From Enterobacter sp. ENT03 (lineage in GTDB: Bacteria; Pseudomonadota; Gammaproteobacteria; Enterobacterales; Enterobacteriaceae), in contig NZ_JAHUXA010000029.1 in the NCBI RefSeq assembly GCF_019218745.1, positions 1 through 33,261 on the forward strand: a stretch of 33,261 bases of DNA, written 5' to 3'. The notes beneath the pieces are model-generated. The model was given only the letters and a program-made list of their open reading frames with translations, made no database searches and was not told the DNA's origin. Both the position numbers and the translations under genes were made by a program. Position 1 is the stretch's first letter, and each line of letters starts with the position of its first letter. Of the stretch, positions 1 to 6,730 are shown one piece after another.

Positions 1-72
1 TGGTGGTACAGCACGAAAGTGGGGGTGATCGACCTGAAGAAAAAGTCGATCACCATGGGTAAAGGATGTTAA
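1..72 (+). CDS. C-terminal end of an IS481-like (DDE) transposase, cut by window edge
   Basis: The first 23 codons, read in frame 1 to a TAA stop at 70-72, give a tail ending in WWYSTKVGVIDLKKKS plus seven residues. A tail with aromatic residues followed by a V-x-x-IDL segment resembles, from memory, the C-termini of IS481-family transposases. Just downstream are two direct copies of a CATGTCCCCG motif of the kind that ends these elements. The catalytic DDE core lies outside the window, so the family call rests on the short tail plus the repeats. It could instead be the end of an unrelated gene. Confidence 0.45.
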   Translation, partial: WWYSTKVGVIDLKKKSITMGKGC

Positions 73-81
73 AAAGTGTTC

Positions 82-116
82 ACCATGTCCCCGAACACCT
101 GTCTACCATGTCCCCG
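82..116. repeat. Direct repeats of ACCATGTCCCCG, probable IS terminal sites
   Basis: Two identical 12-base copies of ACCATGTCCCCG lie at 82-93 and 105-116, offset by 23 bases, starting 10 bases after the transposase-like stop codon. Repeated CATGTCCCCG blocks beside a transposase end are typical of IS481-type elements, where they form part of the terminal repeat. The exact outer boundary cannot be set because the other end of the element is outside the window. Confidence 0.5.
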
Positions 117-171
117 GACTGTACACCGCGGGGAGAGGGAGTTCTACCGTGGGCTGAGTGGGTTCTACTGT

Positions 172-212
172 ACGGTTCCCTCTCCCTTGGGAGAGGGTCA
201 GGGTGAGGGGAA
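172..212. repeat. GC-rich palindromic intergenic repeat (CCCTCTCCC type)
   Basis: A perfect 9-base stem CCCTCTCCC / GGGAGAGGG with a TT centre lies at 178-197 and is followed by TCAGGGTGAGGGG. The same unit occurs twice between trg and the PQQ dehydrogenase (8429-8505). Such dispersed palindromes are common at 3' ends of enterobacterial genes. Here the repeat overlaps the hydrolase gene and supplies its last codons and stop. Confidence 0.8.
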
Positions 213-1133
213 TTTCGATTCAATCCACGCCATCATTAATTCCGGCCACACGGCGACCGGCAATCCCTGCGCATCGCGGATCCCAAAGCCGTGCTGCCCC
301 TGCTCAAACAGATGCATTTCCACCGGGATCCCCAGCCGTCGTAGGGCGCTGAACAGCACCACGCTGTTTTCCACTTTGACCGCCGGATCGTCCACCGCAT
401 GGAGTAAAAATGTCGGGGGCGTGTCAGCGCTGACGCGATCTTCCAGCGAATAGTGCGTAATTTGCGCTGCCGTCGGCGTATCACCGATCAGCTCATGCCG
501 CGAGCCGGGATGATCAATATCCGCATGCATGGTGATCACCGGATAAACCAGCGCCATAAAGGCCGGGCGGGCGTGTAGCGAATCCACCTCATCAACGGGC
601 GCATACACCGCTTCGTCATAACGGGTGCCGAGGCTCGCGGCGGCATGTCCCCCCGCTGAAAAGCCCATCACGCCGAGTTTATCCGCATCCAGATGCCATT
701 CGGCGGCGCGGGCGCGTAGCAGGCGCATCGCCCGTTGCACATCCGCCAGCGGGGCGTTTGCGCCTTCGTCGTGACCGTCACCCGGCAGGCGATAGGTCAT
801 CACAAACAGCGTATACCCGCGGGCAGTAAAGAAGGGGGCCAGCGCGCTGCCTTCTTTATCCAGTACCACGCGGCGATAAGATCCGCCGGGCGTGACCAGA
901 ATGCCGATGCCATTGGGGTTATCCGGGGCATAAACCGTGATCGTCGGTGCACGCACACCGGTGACGGAACGATCAAAGGCGGAGGGGCCGGTATGTTGTT
1001 CTTCAAGGCGGAATACCGCCGGGCTGGTGCGTGCGCCGGGGGCGTCACCCTGTGGCCAGACGGTAAAGGTAGTGGCGCGCGTTGACGCCTCTTCCATAAG
1101 TTGAAGCAGGTACGCATTACTGAGGGTTTTCAC
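198..1133 (-). CDS. Alpha/beta hydrolase (esterase-type, acetyl-xylan-esterase-like)
   Basis: A 311-residue cytoplasmic alpha/beta hydrolase. Starting at the GTG at 1131-1133, which has AGGGAG six bases upstream, the nucleophile motif GFSAGGH places the catalytic Ser at about residue 159. An acid candidate sits in the DDPAV segment (about 248-249) and the catalytic His in GQHGFG (about 281). A TPGGSY loop at about 81-86 replaces the usual HGGG oxyanion loop, as in carbohydrate-ester and BD-FAE-like esterases. An in-frame upstream GTG at 1155-1157 exists but lacks a good ribosome binding site. The gene has no partner operon and is divergent from cybB. Substrate is unknown. The C-terminal FPSP and stop codon come from an intergenic palindromic repeat, so the natural end may have been replaced. 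Confidence 0.8.
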   Translation of the reverse strand: MKTLSNAYLLQLMEEASTRATTFTVWPQGDAPGARTSPAVFRLEEQHTGPSAFDRSVTGVRAPTITVYAPDNPNGIGILVTPGGSYRRVVLDKEGSALAPFFTARGYTLFVMTYRLPGDGHDEGANAPLADVQRAMRLLRARAAEWHLDADKLGVMGFSAGGHAAASLGTRYDEAVYAPVDEVDSLHARPAFMALVYPVITMHADIDHPGSRHELIGDTPTAAQITHYSLEDRVSADTPPTFLLHAVDDPAVKVENSVVLFSALRRLGIPVEMHLFEQGQHGFGIRDAQGLPVAVWPELMMAWIESKFPSP

Positions 1134-1242
1134 GCCATTCTCCCTGGTGATTTGCACGTCAGTTTTGAACCGAAAAACGGATGAATTTTTGCAAGAAGCC
1201 GGGTATGTTTGCCTTCTTACTGTTTTGTTTCAGGAAAGTATC

Positions 1243-1773
1243 ATGCGCAGCACCTATTCAGGATGGCAGATTGCCATCCACTGGCTGGTTTTTTTATTGG
1301 TCGTCACTGCGTATTGCGCCATGGAATTCCGTGGTTTCGCGCCGCGCAGCTACCGGCCATATTTTAATATCGTCCATGTTTCCTGCGGCATCTCCATCCT
1401 GGTGCTGATGATAACCCGTCTGGTGCTGCGGCTGAAAACGCCGTCACCGGCTATCGTGCCAAAGCCCAGAGCGATGCTGACCGGTATGGCGCATCTTGGT
1501 CATCTGGTGATCTACCTGCTGTTTATCGCGTTACCCGTCATCGGTCTGCTGATGATGTGGTTCCGTGGCAACAACTGGATCGCCTTCGGTATCGTGATGC
1601 CACATGCCGCCGAAGCCGATTTCGACCTGGTGGATATGCTCAAGGACTACCATGTGACGCTGGCAACCCTCGGTTACTACGTCATCGGCCTGCACGCCGC
1701 TGCGGCGCTGATGCACCATTACTTCTGGAAAGACAATACGCTGGTGCGCATGCTGCCAGGCAGACGCCGCTAA
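1243..1773 (+). CDS. cybB: Cytochrome b561 (superoxide:ubiquinone oxidoreductase)
   Basis: A 176-residue four-helix inner-membrane dihaem cytochrome, the same length as E. coli CybB. In E. coli CybB is reported to pass electrons from superoxide to ubiquinone. Haem-ligand candidates are His13, His45, His137 and His151, placed in membrane segments around 10-26, 45-62, 86-106 and 137-158. The ATG at 1243 has an AGGAAAG ribosome binding site at 1232-1238. An upstream in-frame ATG at 1147 would add 32 residues with no membrane character and was rejected. cybB is the left anchor of the cybB-hokB-trg order shared with E. coli. A strong terminator follows the stop codon. Confidence 0.93.
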   Translation: MRSTYSGWQIAIHWLVFLLVVTAYCAMEFRGFAPRSYRPYFNIVHVSCGISILVLMITRLVLRLKTPSPAIVPKPRAMLTGMAHLGHLVIYLLFIALPVIGLLMMWFRGNNWIAFGIVMPHAAEADFDLVDMLKDYHVTLATLGYYVIGLHAAAALMHHYFWKDNTLVRMLPGRRR

Positions 1774-1788
1774 TCCGGCATTCACAGG

Positions 1789-1810
1789 CCCCGCTCCGGC
1801 GGGGTTTTTT
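1789..1810 (+). terminator. Rho-independent terminator of cybB
   Basis: Stem CCCCGC (1789-1794), loop TCCG, stem GCGGGG (1799-1804), then six T residues. It sits 15 bases after the cybB stop. Confidence 0.9.
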
Positions 1811-1917
1811 ATATTCAGCACGGAAAAAAATGTGATCCTGGCGGGTTTTCCACCGTTTTTGTTCGTTATGCATCACATTTTAAAACGGCTGTAGTGGGCG
1901 AATTATCATCACAGCGT

Positions 1918-1934
1918 ATAGATAGTATATCTAT
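1918..1934. promoter_or_regulatory. Operator-like dyad upstream of the MFS gene
   Basis: A perfect inverted repeat ATAGATA / TATCTAT with a 3-base spacer lies 31-47 bases before the MFS start, in the position of the core promoter. It is a candidate binding site for an unidentified regulator. No regulator gene is adjacent. Confidence 0.4.
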
Positions 1935-1964
1935 TATAGAAACACTGTGAAGGATGGAAAGGGT

Positions 1965-3290
1965 ATGACTCAGCCTGTTCAGCAGTCGCTTGACCGTGCA
2001 GCGCCCCAGGAACACAGCGTGGCAGCACGAAAATTACGCAAAGTTTTACTCGCCACCGGCGTCGGCCATTTTGTCGAATGGTTTGATTTTGGCCTGTACG
2101 GCACGCTGGCGGCGATCATCGGCTTACAGTTTTTCCAGTCCGGCGATCCCAGCGTGGCGCTGTTATCCTCCTTCGCCGTATTCGGCGCGGGATTTATTAT
2201 GCGTCCACTGGGCGGCCTTTATTTCGGCTCGCTGGGCGATCGCGTCGGCAGACAAAAAATCCTCGCCACGGTGATTTTGCTCACCTCCGGTGCCACCTTT
2301 GTGATGGGGTTACTGCCCACTTATCATCAGATTGGTATTACCGCCACGGTGCTGCTGGTGATCACGCGTCTGGTGCAGGGCTTCGCCGCCGGGGGCGAAA
2401 GCTCCGGGGCGACGACGTTTCTGGCGGAATATGCCCCCGACGCCCGACGCGGTTACTTTACCTGCTGGATCGACAACTTCGGCTTTATGGCCTTTGTCGC
2501 CGGTTCCGGGCTGGTTTTCCTGTTGACCGCGCTGCTGGGCGAAGGCGCGATGAGCGACTGGGGCTGGCGTATTCCGTTTTTGATCGCCGGACCGCTGGGC
2601 TGGGTCGGACTTTATCTCCGTAAACATCTTGAAGACTCACCGGAATTTCTGGCAATGGCGAAGCTCGGTAAAAAAGAGGCCGCGCCGCTGCGGACGGCGG
2701 TGAAAACTGCCTGGGGCGCGCTGCTGTTCTGCGTCGGCTTTGTGGTGATCAAGGCGGTAGGGCACTGGACGCTGCAAACCTTTATGCCGAGCTACCTCGC
2801 CACGCAAATGCACTTTTCGAAACTTGATGCTTACGCCATTACCACCATTGGCCTGTTCGGCATTGCTATTCTGGTGCCGTTTATGGGGCTGCTGTCGGAT
2901 AAATATGGCCGTAAGCCGCTGATGCTGGCGGGCTGCGGCGGGTTCATTCTGTTTAGCTATCCGGCAATGATGGTGATGGCGAACGGCAATATGCTGTCGG
3001 CGGTACTGGCGATGCTGATGCTGGGCGCGTTTATCGCCGCCTTTGACGGCGCGTGCAGCGCGGCGATGGCTGAACTGTTCCCGACCCGCATCCGCTACGG
3101 CGGCTTGTCCATTGCCTATAACTTTGCGGTGGCATTTTTCGGCGGTATCACGCCGTGGTTCTCGGTGTGGCTTATTACCTCAACAGGCAATCCGTTCTCG
3201 CCCGCCTTTTATGTGATGGGCGCCGCGCTGATCACTTTCCTCACGGTGATGCGGGCGAAAGAAACGGCGGGGCTGCCGCTGAAACGGTAG
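1965..3290 (+). CDS. MFS transporter, metabolite:H+ symporter (ProP/KgtP/ShiA-like)
   Basis: A 441-residue, 12-helix inner-membrane permease. The N-terminal GHFVEWFDFGLYG motif (34-46), the GSLGDRVGRQKI loop between helices 2 and 3 (about 88-99), the RLVQGFAAGGE segment and the repeated-half motif GLLSDKYGRKPL mark the metabolite:H+ symporter family, which includes ProP, KgtP and ShiA. Residue-level resemblance looks closest to ProP, but the long C-terminal coiled coil of ProP is absent, so osmosensing is unlikely. The ATG at 1965 has AAGG/AAAGGG just upstream. An in-frame GTG at 1947 was rejected. Substrate cannot be read from sequence. It is absent from the E. coli cybB-trg interval and so counts as accessory here. 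The next gene starts 77 bases downstream on the same strand. Confidence 0.85.
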   Translation: MTQPVQQSLDRAAPQEHSVAARKLRKVLLATGVGHFVEWFDFGLYGTLAAIIGLQFFQSGDPSVALLSSFAVFGAGFIMRPLGGLYFGSLGDRVGRQKILATVILLTSGATFVMGLLPTYHQIGITATVLLVITRLVQGFAAGGESSGATTFLAEYAPDARRGYFTCWIDNFGFMAFVAGSGLVFLLTALLGEGAMSDWGWRIPFLIAGPLGWVGLYLRKHLEDSPEFLAMAKLGKKEAAPLRTAVKTAWGALLFCVGFVVIKAVGHWTLQTFMPSYLATQMHFSKLDAYAITTIGLFGIAILVPFMGLLSDKYGRKPLMLAGCGGFILFSYPAMMVMANGNMLSAVLAMLMLGAFIAAFDGACSAAMAELFPTRIRYGGLSIAYNFAVAFFGGITPWFSVWLITSTGNPFSPAFYVMGAALITFLTVMRAKETAGLPLKR

Positions 3291-3300
3291 CAACATGGCA

Positions 3301-3362
3301 CTTTCCCCTGTAGCTCCTAAGCTTAACAACCTGATCGTAGCGACAAAAACAACAGGGGAAAG
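3301..3362 (+). promoter_or_regulatory. Perfect 11-bp stem enclosing the ribosome binding site of the next gene
   Basis: CTTTCCCCTGT (3301-3311) is the exact reverse complement of ACAGGGGAAAG (3352-3362), with a 40-base loop. The right arm contains the purine-rich Shine-Dalgarno segment of the gene starting at GTG 3367. No T tract follows, so it is not a simple terminator. The arrangement suggests translational control, or processing between the MFS gene and its neighbour. Confidence 0.55.
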
Positions 3363-3366
3363 GAAC

Positions 3367-3900
3367 GTGAAAATTGCCTGTCTTGGCTGGGGATCGTTAA
3401 TCTGGAAGCCAGAGGCATTGCCGCTGGCAAGTGAATGGTACAAAGAGGGGCCTGCACTACCCATAGAATTTTCCCGCGTCGGCGATGGCGGTGAGCTTGC
3501 CACGGCTTTGTGCGTGAATGCGCCGCTTTCCCGGGCTTTCTGGGCATTGCTGAACGCCGATACGCTCCATCATGCCGTTGCCGCGCTGCGCGAACGCGAG
3601 CAGATCCCCGTCTCCCGTGATGATGGCGTCGGTGTGATGGTGTTGAACCGAACGCCCGCCGGTCCGTTGGCGCAATGGGCGGCGGAAAAAGCGCTGGATG
3701 CGGTGATCTGGACGGCGCTGCCGCCGCGCATTCATGGCTTTGAAGGGCGCATTCCCTGCGTAAAAGACGCGCTGGATTATCTGCGTACGCTGGAGGGAGA
3801 AAAACGTCAACACGCGCAGGATTATCTCAGCAGAGTACCGGCAGAATTCGAAACACCTTATCGACAGGCTATTCGCACCCAGCTGGGCTGGGACTGCTGA
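3367..3900 (+). CDS. Gamma-glutamylcyclotransferase-fold (GGCT/ChaC-like) protein
   Basis: A 177-residue soluble protein starting at GTG 3367 with MKIACLGWGSLIW. The GxGSLIW beta-strand/loop at the N-terminus resembles the YGSL/YGTL substrate-binding loop of the gamma-glutamylcyclotransferase fold. Members release 5-oxoproline from gamma-glutamyl compounds or glutathione, although many relatives are uncharacterised. The acidic catalytic residue of the family cannot be placed with certainty; the VIWTALPPRI-HGFEG segment around residues 115-130 is a candidate region. The GTG is preceded by GGGGAAAGGAAC; an upstream ATG (3295) would extend the protein through the hairpin and was rejected. It follows the MFS gene on the same strand and may be co-transcribed with it. 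Function is inferred only at fold level. Confidence 0.55.
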   Translation: MKIACLGWGSLIWKPEALPLASEWYKEGPALPIEFSRVGDGGELATALCVNAPLSRAFWALLNADTLHHAVAALREREQIPVSRDDGVGVMVLNRTPAGPLAQWAAEKALDAVIWTALPPRIHGFEGRIPCVKDALDYLRTLEGEKRQHAQDYLSRVPAEFETPYRQAIRTQLGWDC

Positions 3901-3989
3901 ATCCGGGTTTGCGCTGGTGATTTATTCGTCAAGGGAATGTGTATGTAACTGAACTGGTTTATAAAAATCAGTTGCGTAGTATGGCTGGC

Positions 3990-4083
3990 GGGTGCTTGAG
4001 GCTTTCTGCTTTAAGTACACCGGGCAGAAAGAGAAAAGCCCCACTCGACTATAAATCGAATGAGGCCAATCCAATGCCTGAAC
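3990..4083 (-). ncRNA. Candidate sok-type antisense RNA to mok/hok leader
   Basis: The plus-strand leader carries the block typical of hok loci: GCTTGAGGCTTTCTGC, a spacer, GCAGAAAG, AAAGCCCC, then a stem GCCCCACTCGA/TCGAATGAGGC (4038-4066, with two G-U pairs) whose right arm holds the mok ribosome binding site. On the minus strand a weak promoter (TTGATT at 4118-4113, 17 bases, TAATCT at 4095-4090) would start an RNA near 4083. It would cross this leader and fold the CTTTCTGC/GCAGAAAG stem near its 3' end. Boundaries are inferred by analogy with Sok of plasmid R1 and SokB/SokC. Confidence 0.5.
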
Positions 4084-4283
4084 AACAGAAGATTAGCCTC
4101 TTAATTGTGATAAATCAATCAGGAGGTTTCATGCGCAGGAGCTCTATGTATTGTCTGATGGTGATTTGTATCACCCTTTTGATCTTTGTCTGGATGGTGC
4201 GCGGCACGCTCTGCGAGCTGCATATCCGAAAAGGAAACACAGAGCTTACAGCGTATTTAGCCTACGAAGTTGAACCACGTTAA
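4074..4283 (+). CDS. Mok-type translational coupler overlapping hok in frame
   Basis: A 69-codon reading frame begins at ATG 4074, eight bases after GAGG, and runs in frame into hok with a 19-residue extension. E. coli MokC has the same layout, 69 residues with HokC as its last 50. In hok systems translation of mok opens the hok start, and the antisense Sok RNA blocks mok translation. The extension MPEQQKISLLIVINQSGGF is unlikely to be functional as protein. Confidence 0.6.
   Translation: MPEQQKISLLIVINQSGGFMRRSSMYCLMVICITLLIFVWMVRGTLCELHIRKGNTELTAYLAYEVEPR
4131..4283 (+). CDS. hokB: Hok/Gef-family small membrane toxin, HokB position
   Basis: A 50-residue type I toxin: short basic N-terminus (MRRSS), one membrane segment at about residues 7-24, then a periplasmic tail with Cys28 in the TLCELHIRKGNTEL segment, followed by the AYE motif common in Hok proteins. 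Hok proteins insert in the inner membrane and depolarise it; HokB has been linked to persistence through pore formation. A strong AGGAGG (4121-4126) precedes the ATG. It lies between cybB and trg, as hokB does in E. coli, so the symbol is given by position as well as family. The region is visibly more AT-rich than its neighbours. The gene looks intact. Confidence 0.85.
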   Translation: MRRSSMYCLMVICITLLIFVWMVRGTLCELHIRKGNTELTAYLAYEVEPR

Positions 4284-4290
4284 GAGCAAC

Positions 4291-4310
4291 GGCGGGGAGC
4301 GATCCCCGCC
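4291..4310 (+). other. GC-rich hairpin at hok mRNA 3' end
   Basis: GGCGGGGA / TCCCCGCC with a GCGA loop begins seven bases after the hok stop. Hok mRNAs have structured 3' ends that fold back on the leader; this hairpin may belong to that structure, with the true terminator further on. Confidence 0.5.
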
Positions 4311-4350
4311 ACGCTTTTCGCGTTTAGCCTCCTCAGCGCACCCGCATACA

Positions 4351-4373
4351 AAACCCGCTTCGGCGGGTTTTTT
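4351..4373 (+). terminator. Rho-independent terminator after hok
   Basis: AAACCCGC, loop TTCG, GCGGGTTT and a run of T residues. It separates hok from the ars remnant. Confidence 0.88.
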
Positions 4374-4421
4374 CAATCAGGCTTTCGCGATGGAAGACTG
4401 CTAAGAGATTAAAAGTCGTTT

Positions 4422-4526
4422 ACCATCACCTGGGGATATTACTTCCGCATCGGCGTCATCATGACCCTGCCGGTGCTGTTTATCACTCTGGCCGCGCTGG
4501 CATTGCGGCTCTCTGTCACTTTGTAA
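4422..4526 (+). pseudogene. arsB: arsB remnant (C-terminal 34 codons only)
   Basis: The translation from 4422 to the TAA at 4524-4526 contains [18 protein letters not shown] and ends in [10 protein letters not shown]. This matches the last membrane helix of the ArsB arsenite efflux pump, recalled as nearly identical in E. coli. Upstream in this frame there is a stop at 4413-4415 and no ArsB sequence, and the hok terminator lies only about 50 bases away. All but the C-terminal helix (some 390 residues) is therefore missing, as is arsR. The fragment has no start codon. It keeps its normal short spacing to arsC. Confidence 0.85.
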
Positions 4527-4538
4527 AGAGATACCACC

Positions 4539-4970
4539 ATGAGCAACATTACTATCTATCACAATCCAGCCTGTGGCACCTCGCGTAATACGCTGGAGAT
4601 GATCCGCAACAGCGGTCATGAACCTGACATCATTTATTATCTCGACACGCCCCCGTCCCACGACGAGCTGGTGAAACTTATTCACGATATGGGGATTTCC
4701 GTGCGGGCACTGCTGCGTAAGAACGTCGCGCCTTATGAGCAACTTGGTCTGGCGGATGACCATCTTAGCGATGAGCAGTTAATCGAATTTATGCTGCAAC
4801 ATCCTGTGCTGATCAATCGTCCGATTGTGGTGACGCCCCTGGGAACCCGGCTGTGCCGCCCATCAGAAGAGGTGCTGGAAATTCTGCCAACGCCTCAGAA
4901 AGGCGCGTTCGCCAAAGAAGATGGTGAAGAGGTGACTGATGCCGCCGGCCAGCGGATAAAACCGCAATAG
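4539..4970 (+). CDS. arsC: Glutaredoxin-dependent arsenate reductase
   Basis: A 143-residue cytoplasmic enzyme that reduces arsenate to arsenite using glutathione and glutaredoxin, two residues longer than E. coli ArsC. The catalytic Cys12 in NPACGTSRN and the anion-binding Arg60, Arg94 and Arg107 (RPIVVTPLGTRLCRPSE) are all present, so the enzyme appears functional. In an intact operon arsenite would be exported by ArsB, but only the tail of arsB remains upstream and no arsR is nearby. It may rely on another ars system in the genome. How it is transcribed is unclear: the hok terminator lies upstream and no clear promoter is seen in the arsB fragment. Confidence 0.95.
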   Translation: MSNITIYHNPACGTSRNTLEMIRNSGHEPDIIYYLDTPPSHDELVKLIHDMGISVRALLRKNVAPYEQLGLADDHLSDEQLIEFMLQHPVLINRPIVVTPLGTRLCRPSEEVLEILPTPQKGAFAKEDGEEVTDAAGQRIKPQ

Positions 4971-4998
4971 CGTTCCTCATTCACATCGGTGATTCATA

Positions 4999-5022
4999 AA
5001 AACCCGCTACGGCGGGTTTTTT
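4999..5022 (+). terminator. Rho-independent terminator of arsC
   Basis: AAAACCCGC (4999-5007), loop TACG, GCGGGTTTT (5012-5020) and further T residues. It insulates frmR from arsC. Confidence 0.9.
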
Positions 5023-5067
5023 AATGGCGGTACCCGGCAGAGCAGAAAACAGTATAAGCATATATTG

Positions 5068-5113
5068 TTTACATGAATGTTTATGTAAGGTTACTATACC
5101 CCCCTACAGTATA
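5068..5113 (+). promoter_or_regulatory. frmRA promoter with FrmR operator over the -10 box
   Basis: A -35 box TTTACA (5068-5073) and -10 box TACTAT (5092-5097) are 18 bases apart. The -10 lies in TACTATACCCCCCTACAGTA (5092-5111, continuing to 5113), a C-tract flanked by AT-rich inverted arms. This is the form of operator used by CsoR/RcnR/FrmR-family repressors. FrmR bound there would block polymerase, and formaldehyde would relieve repression. Confidence 0.75.
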
Positions 5114-5126
5114 CGAAGGAGAATGT

Positions 5127-5402
5127 ATGCCGCATTCACCCGAAGACAAAAAACGCGTGTTAACCCGCGTGCGCCGTATTCGCGGGCAGGTTGACGCGCT
5201 GGAGCGTGCGCTGGAAGCTGGCGAGCCTTGCCTTGCTATTTTGCAACAAATCGCCGCCGTCCGTGGCGCGGCCAATGGCCTGATGGGCGAGATGGTCGAA
5301 ATTCACCTCAAAGATGAGCTGGTCAGCGGTGAAACATCACCGGATCAACGTGCAGCCCGGATGGCCGAAGTCGGCCATCTTTTGCGCTCTTATCTAAAAT
5401 AA
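5127..5402 (+). CDS. frmR: Formaldehyde-responsive repressor
   Basis: A 91-residue all-alpha DNA-binding protein of the CsoR/RcnR family, the same length as E. coli FrmR. It represses the frm operon and releases DNA when formaldehyde cross-links the N-terminal Pro2 to Cys35; both residues, plus His60, are conserved here. The start at ATG 5127 gives the MPHSPEDKKR N-terminus needed for Pro2 and has GAAGGAGA upstream. The longer reading frame from 5073 would bury Pro2 and run through the promoter, so it was rejected. frmA follows after 36 bases. Confidence 0.95.
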   Translation: MPHSPEDKKRVLTRVRRIRGQVDALERALEAGEPCLAILQQIAAVRGAANGLMGEMVEIHLKDELVSGETSPDQRAARMAEVGHLLRSYLK

Positions 5403-6557
<1,155 letters not shown>

Positions 6558-6564
6558 TGCCTCT

Positions 6565-6590
6565 GCCGGCGGTTCTGCCGCCGGCACTTT
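6565..6590 (+). terminator. Probable terminator of frmRA
   Basis: GCCGGCGG (6565-6572) pairs with CCGCCGGC (6578-6585) around a TTCTG loop. The following tract ACTTTCCC is only moderately T-rich, so termination may be partial. Confidence 0.6.
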
Positions 6591-6654
6591 CCCTCTTGAG
6601 CATTTCTTTAGGGGGCAATGTCTGAATCTGTGAGCCAGCTAGCGCTTTTAGGCA

Positions 6655-6681
6655 TAAGGGAAATTCCCGGATTGCCGATGA
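6655..6681 (+). promoter_or_regulatory. Sigma-28 (FliA) promoter of trg
   Basis: TAAGGGAA (6655-6662), an 11-base spacer and GCCGATGA (6674-6681) match the flagellar class 3 consensus TAAAGTTT-N11-GCCGATAA, with exact spacing and seven of eight bases in the -10. It lies about 50 bases before the trg start. This ties the receptor to the flagellar regulon. Confidence 0.75.
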
Positions 6682-6730
6682 CTATTTTACAGGCGTGTAT
6701 AACGCACCTTCCTATAAGAGAGTCGATAGC

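Noticed and set aside
121-170. GTTCTAC copies at 141 and 162 as a possible short CRISPR or integron site
   Set aside because: Only two 7-base copies, with no further spaced repeats and no cas or integrase gene; too short to support.
3939-4073. Further in-frame extension of mok/hok upstream of 4074
   Set aside because: It covers the structured leader that pairs with the antisense RNA; the ATG at 4074 has the GAGG ribosome binding site and gives the MokC-like length.
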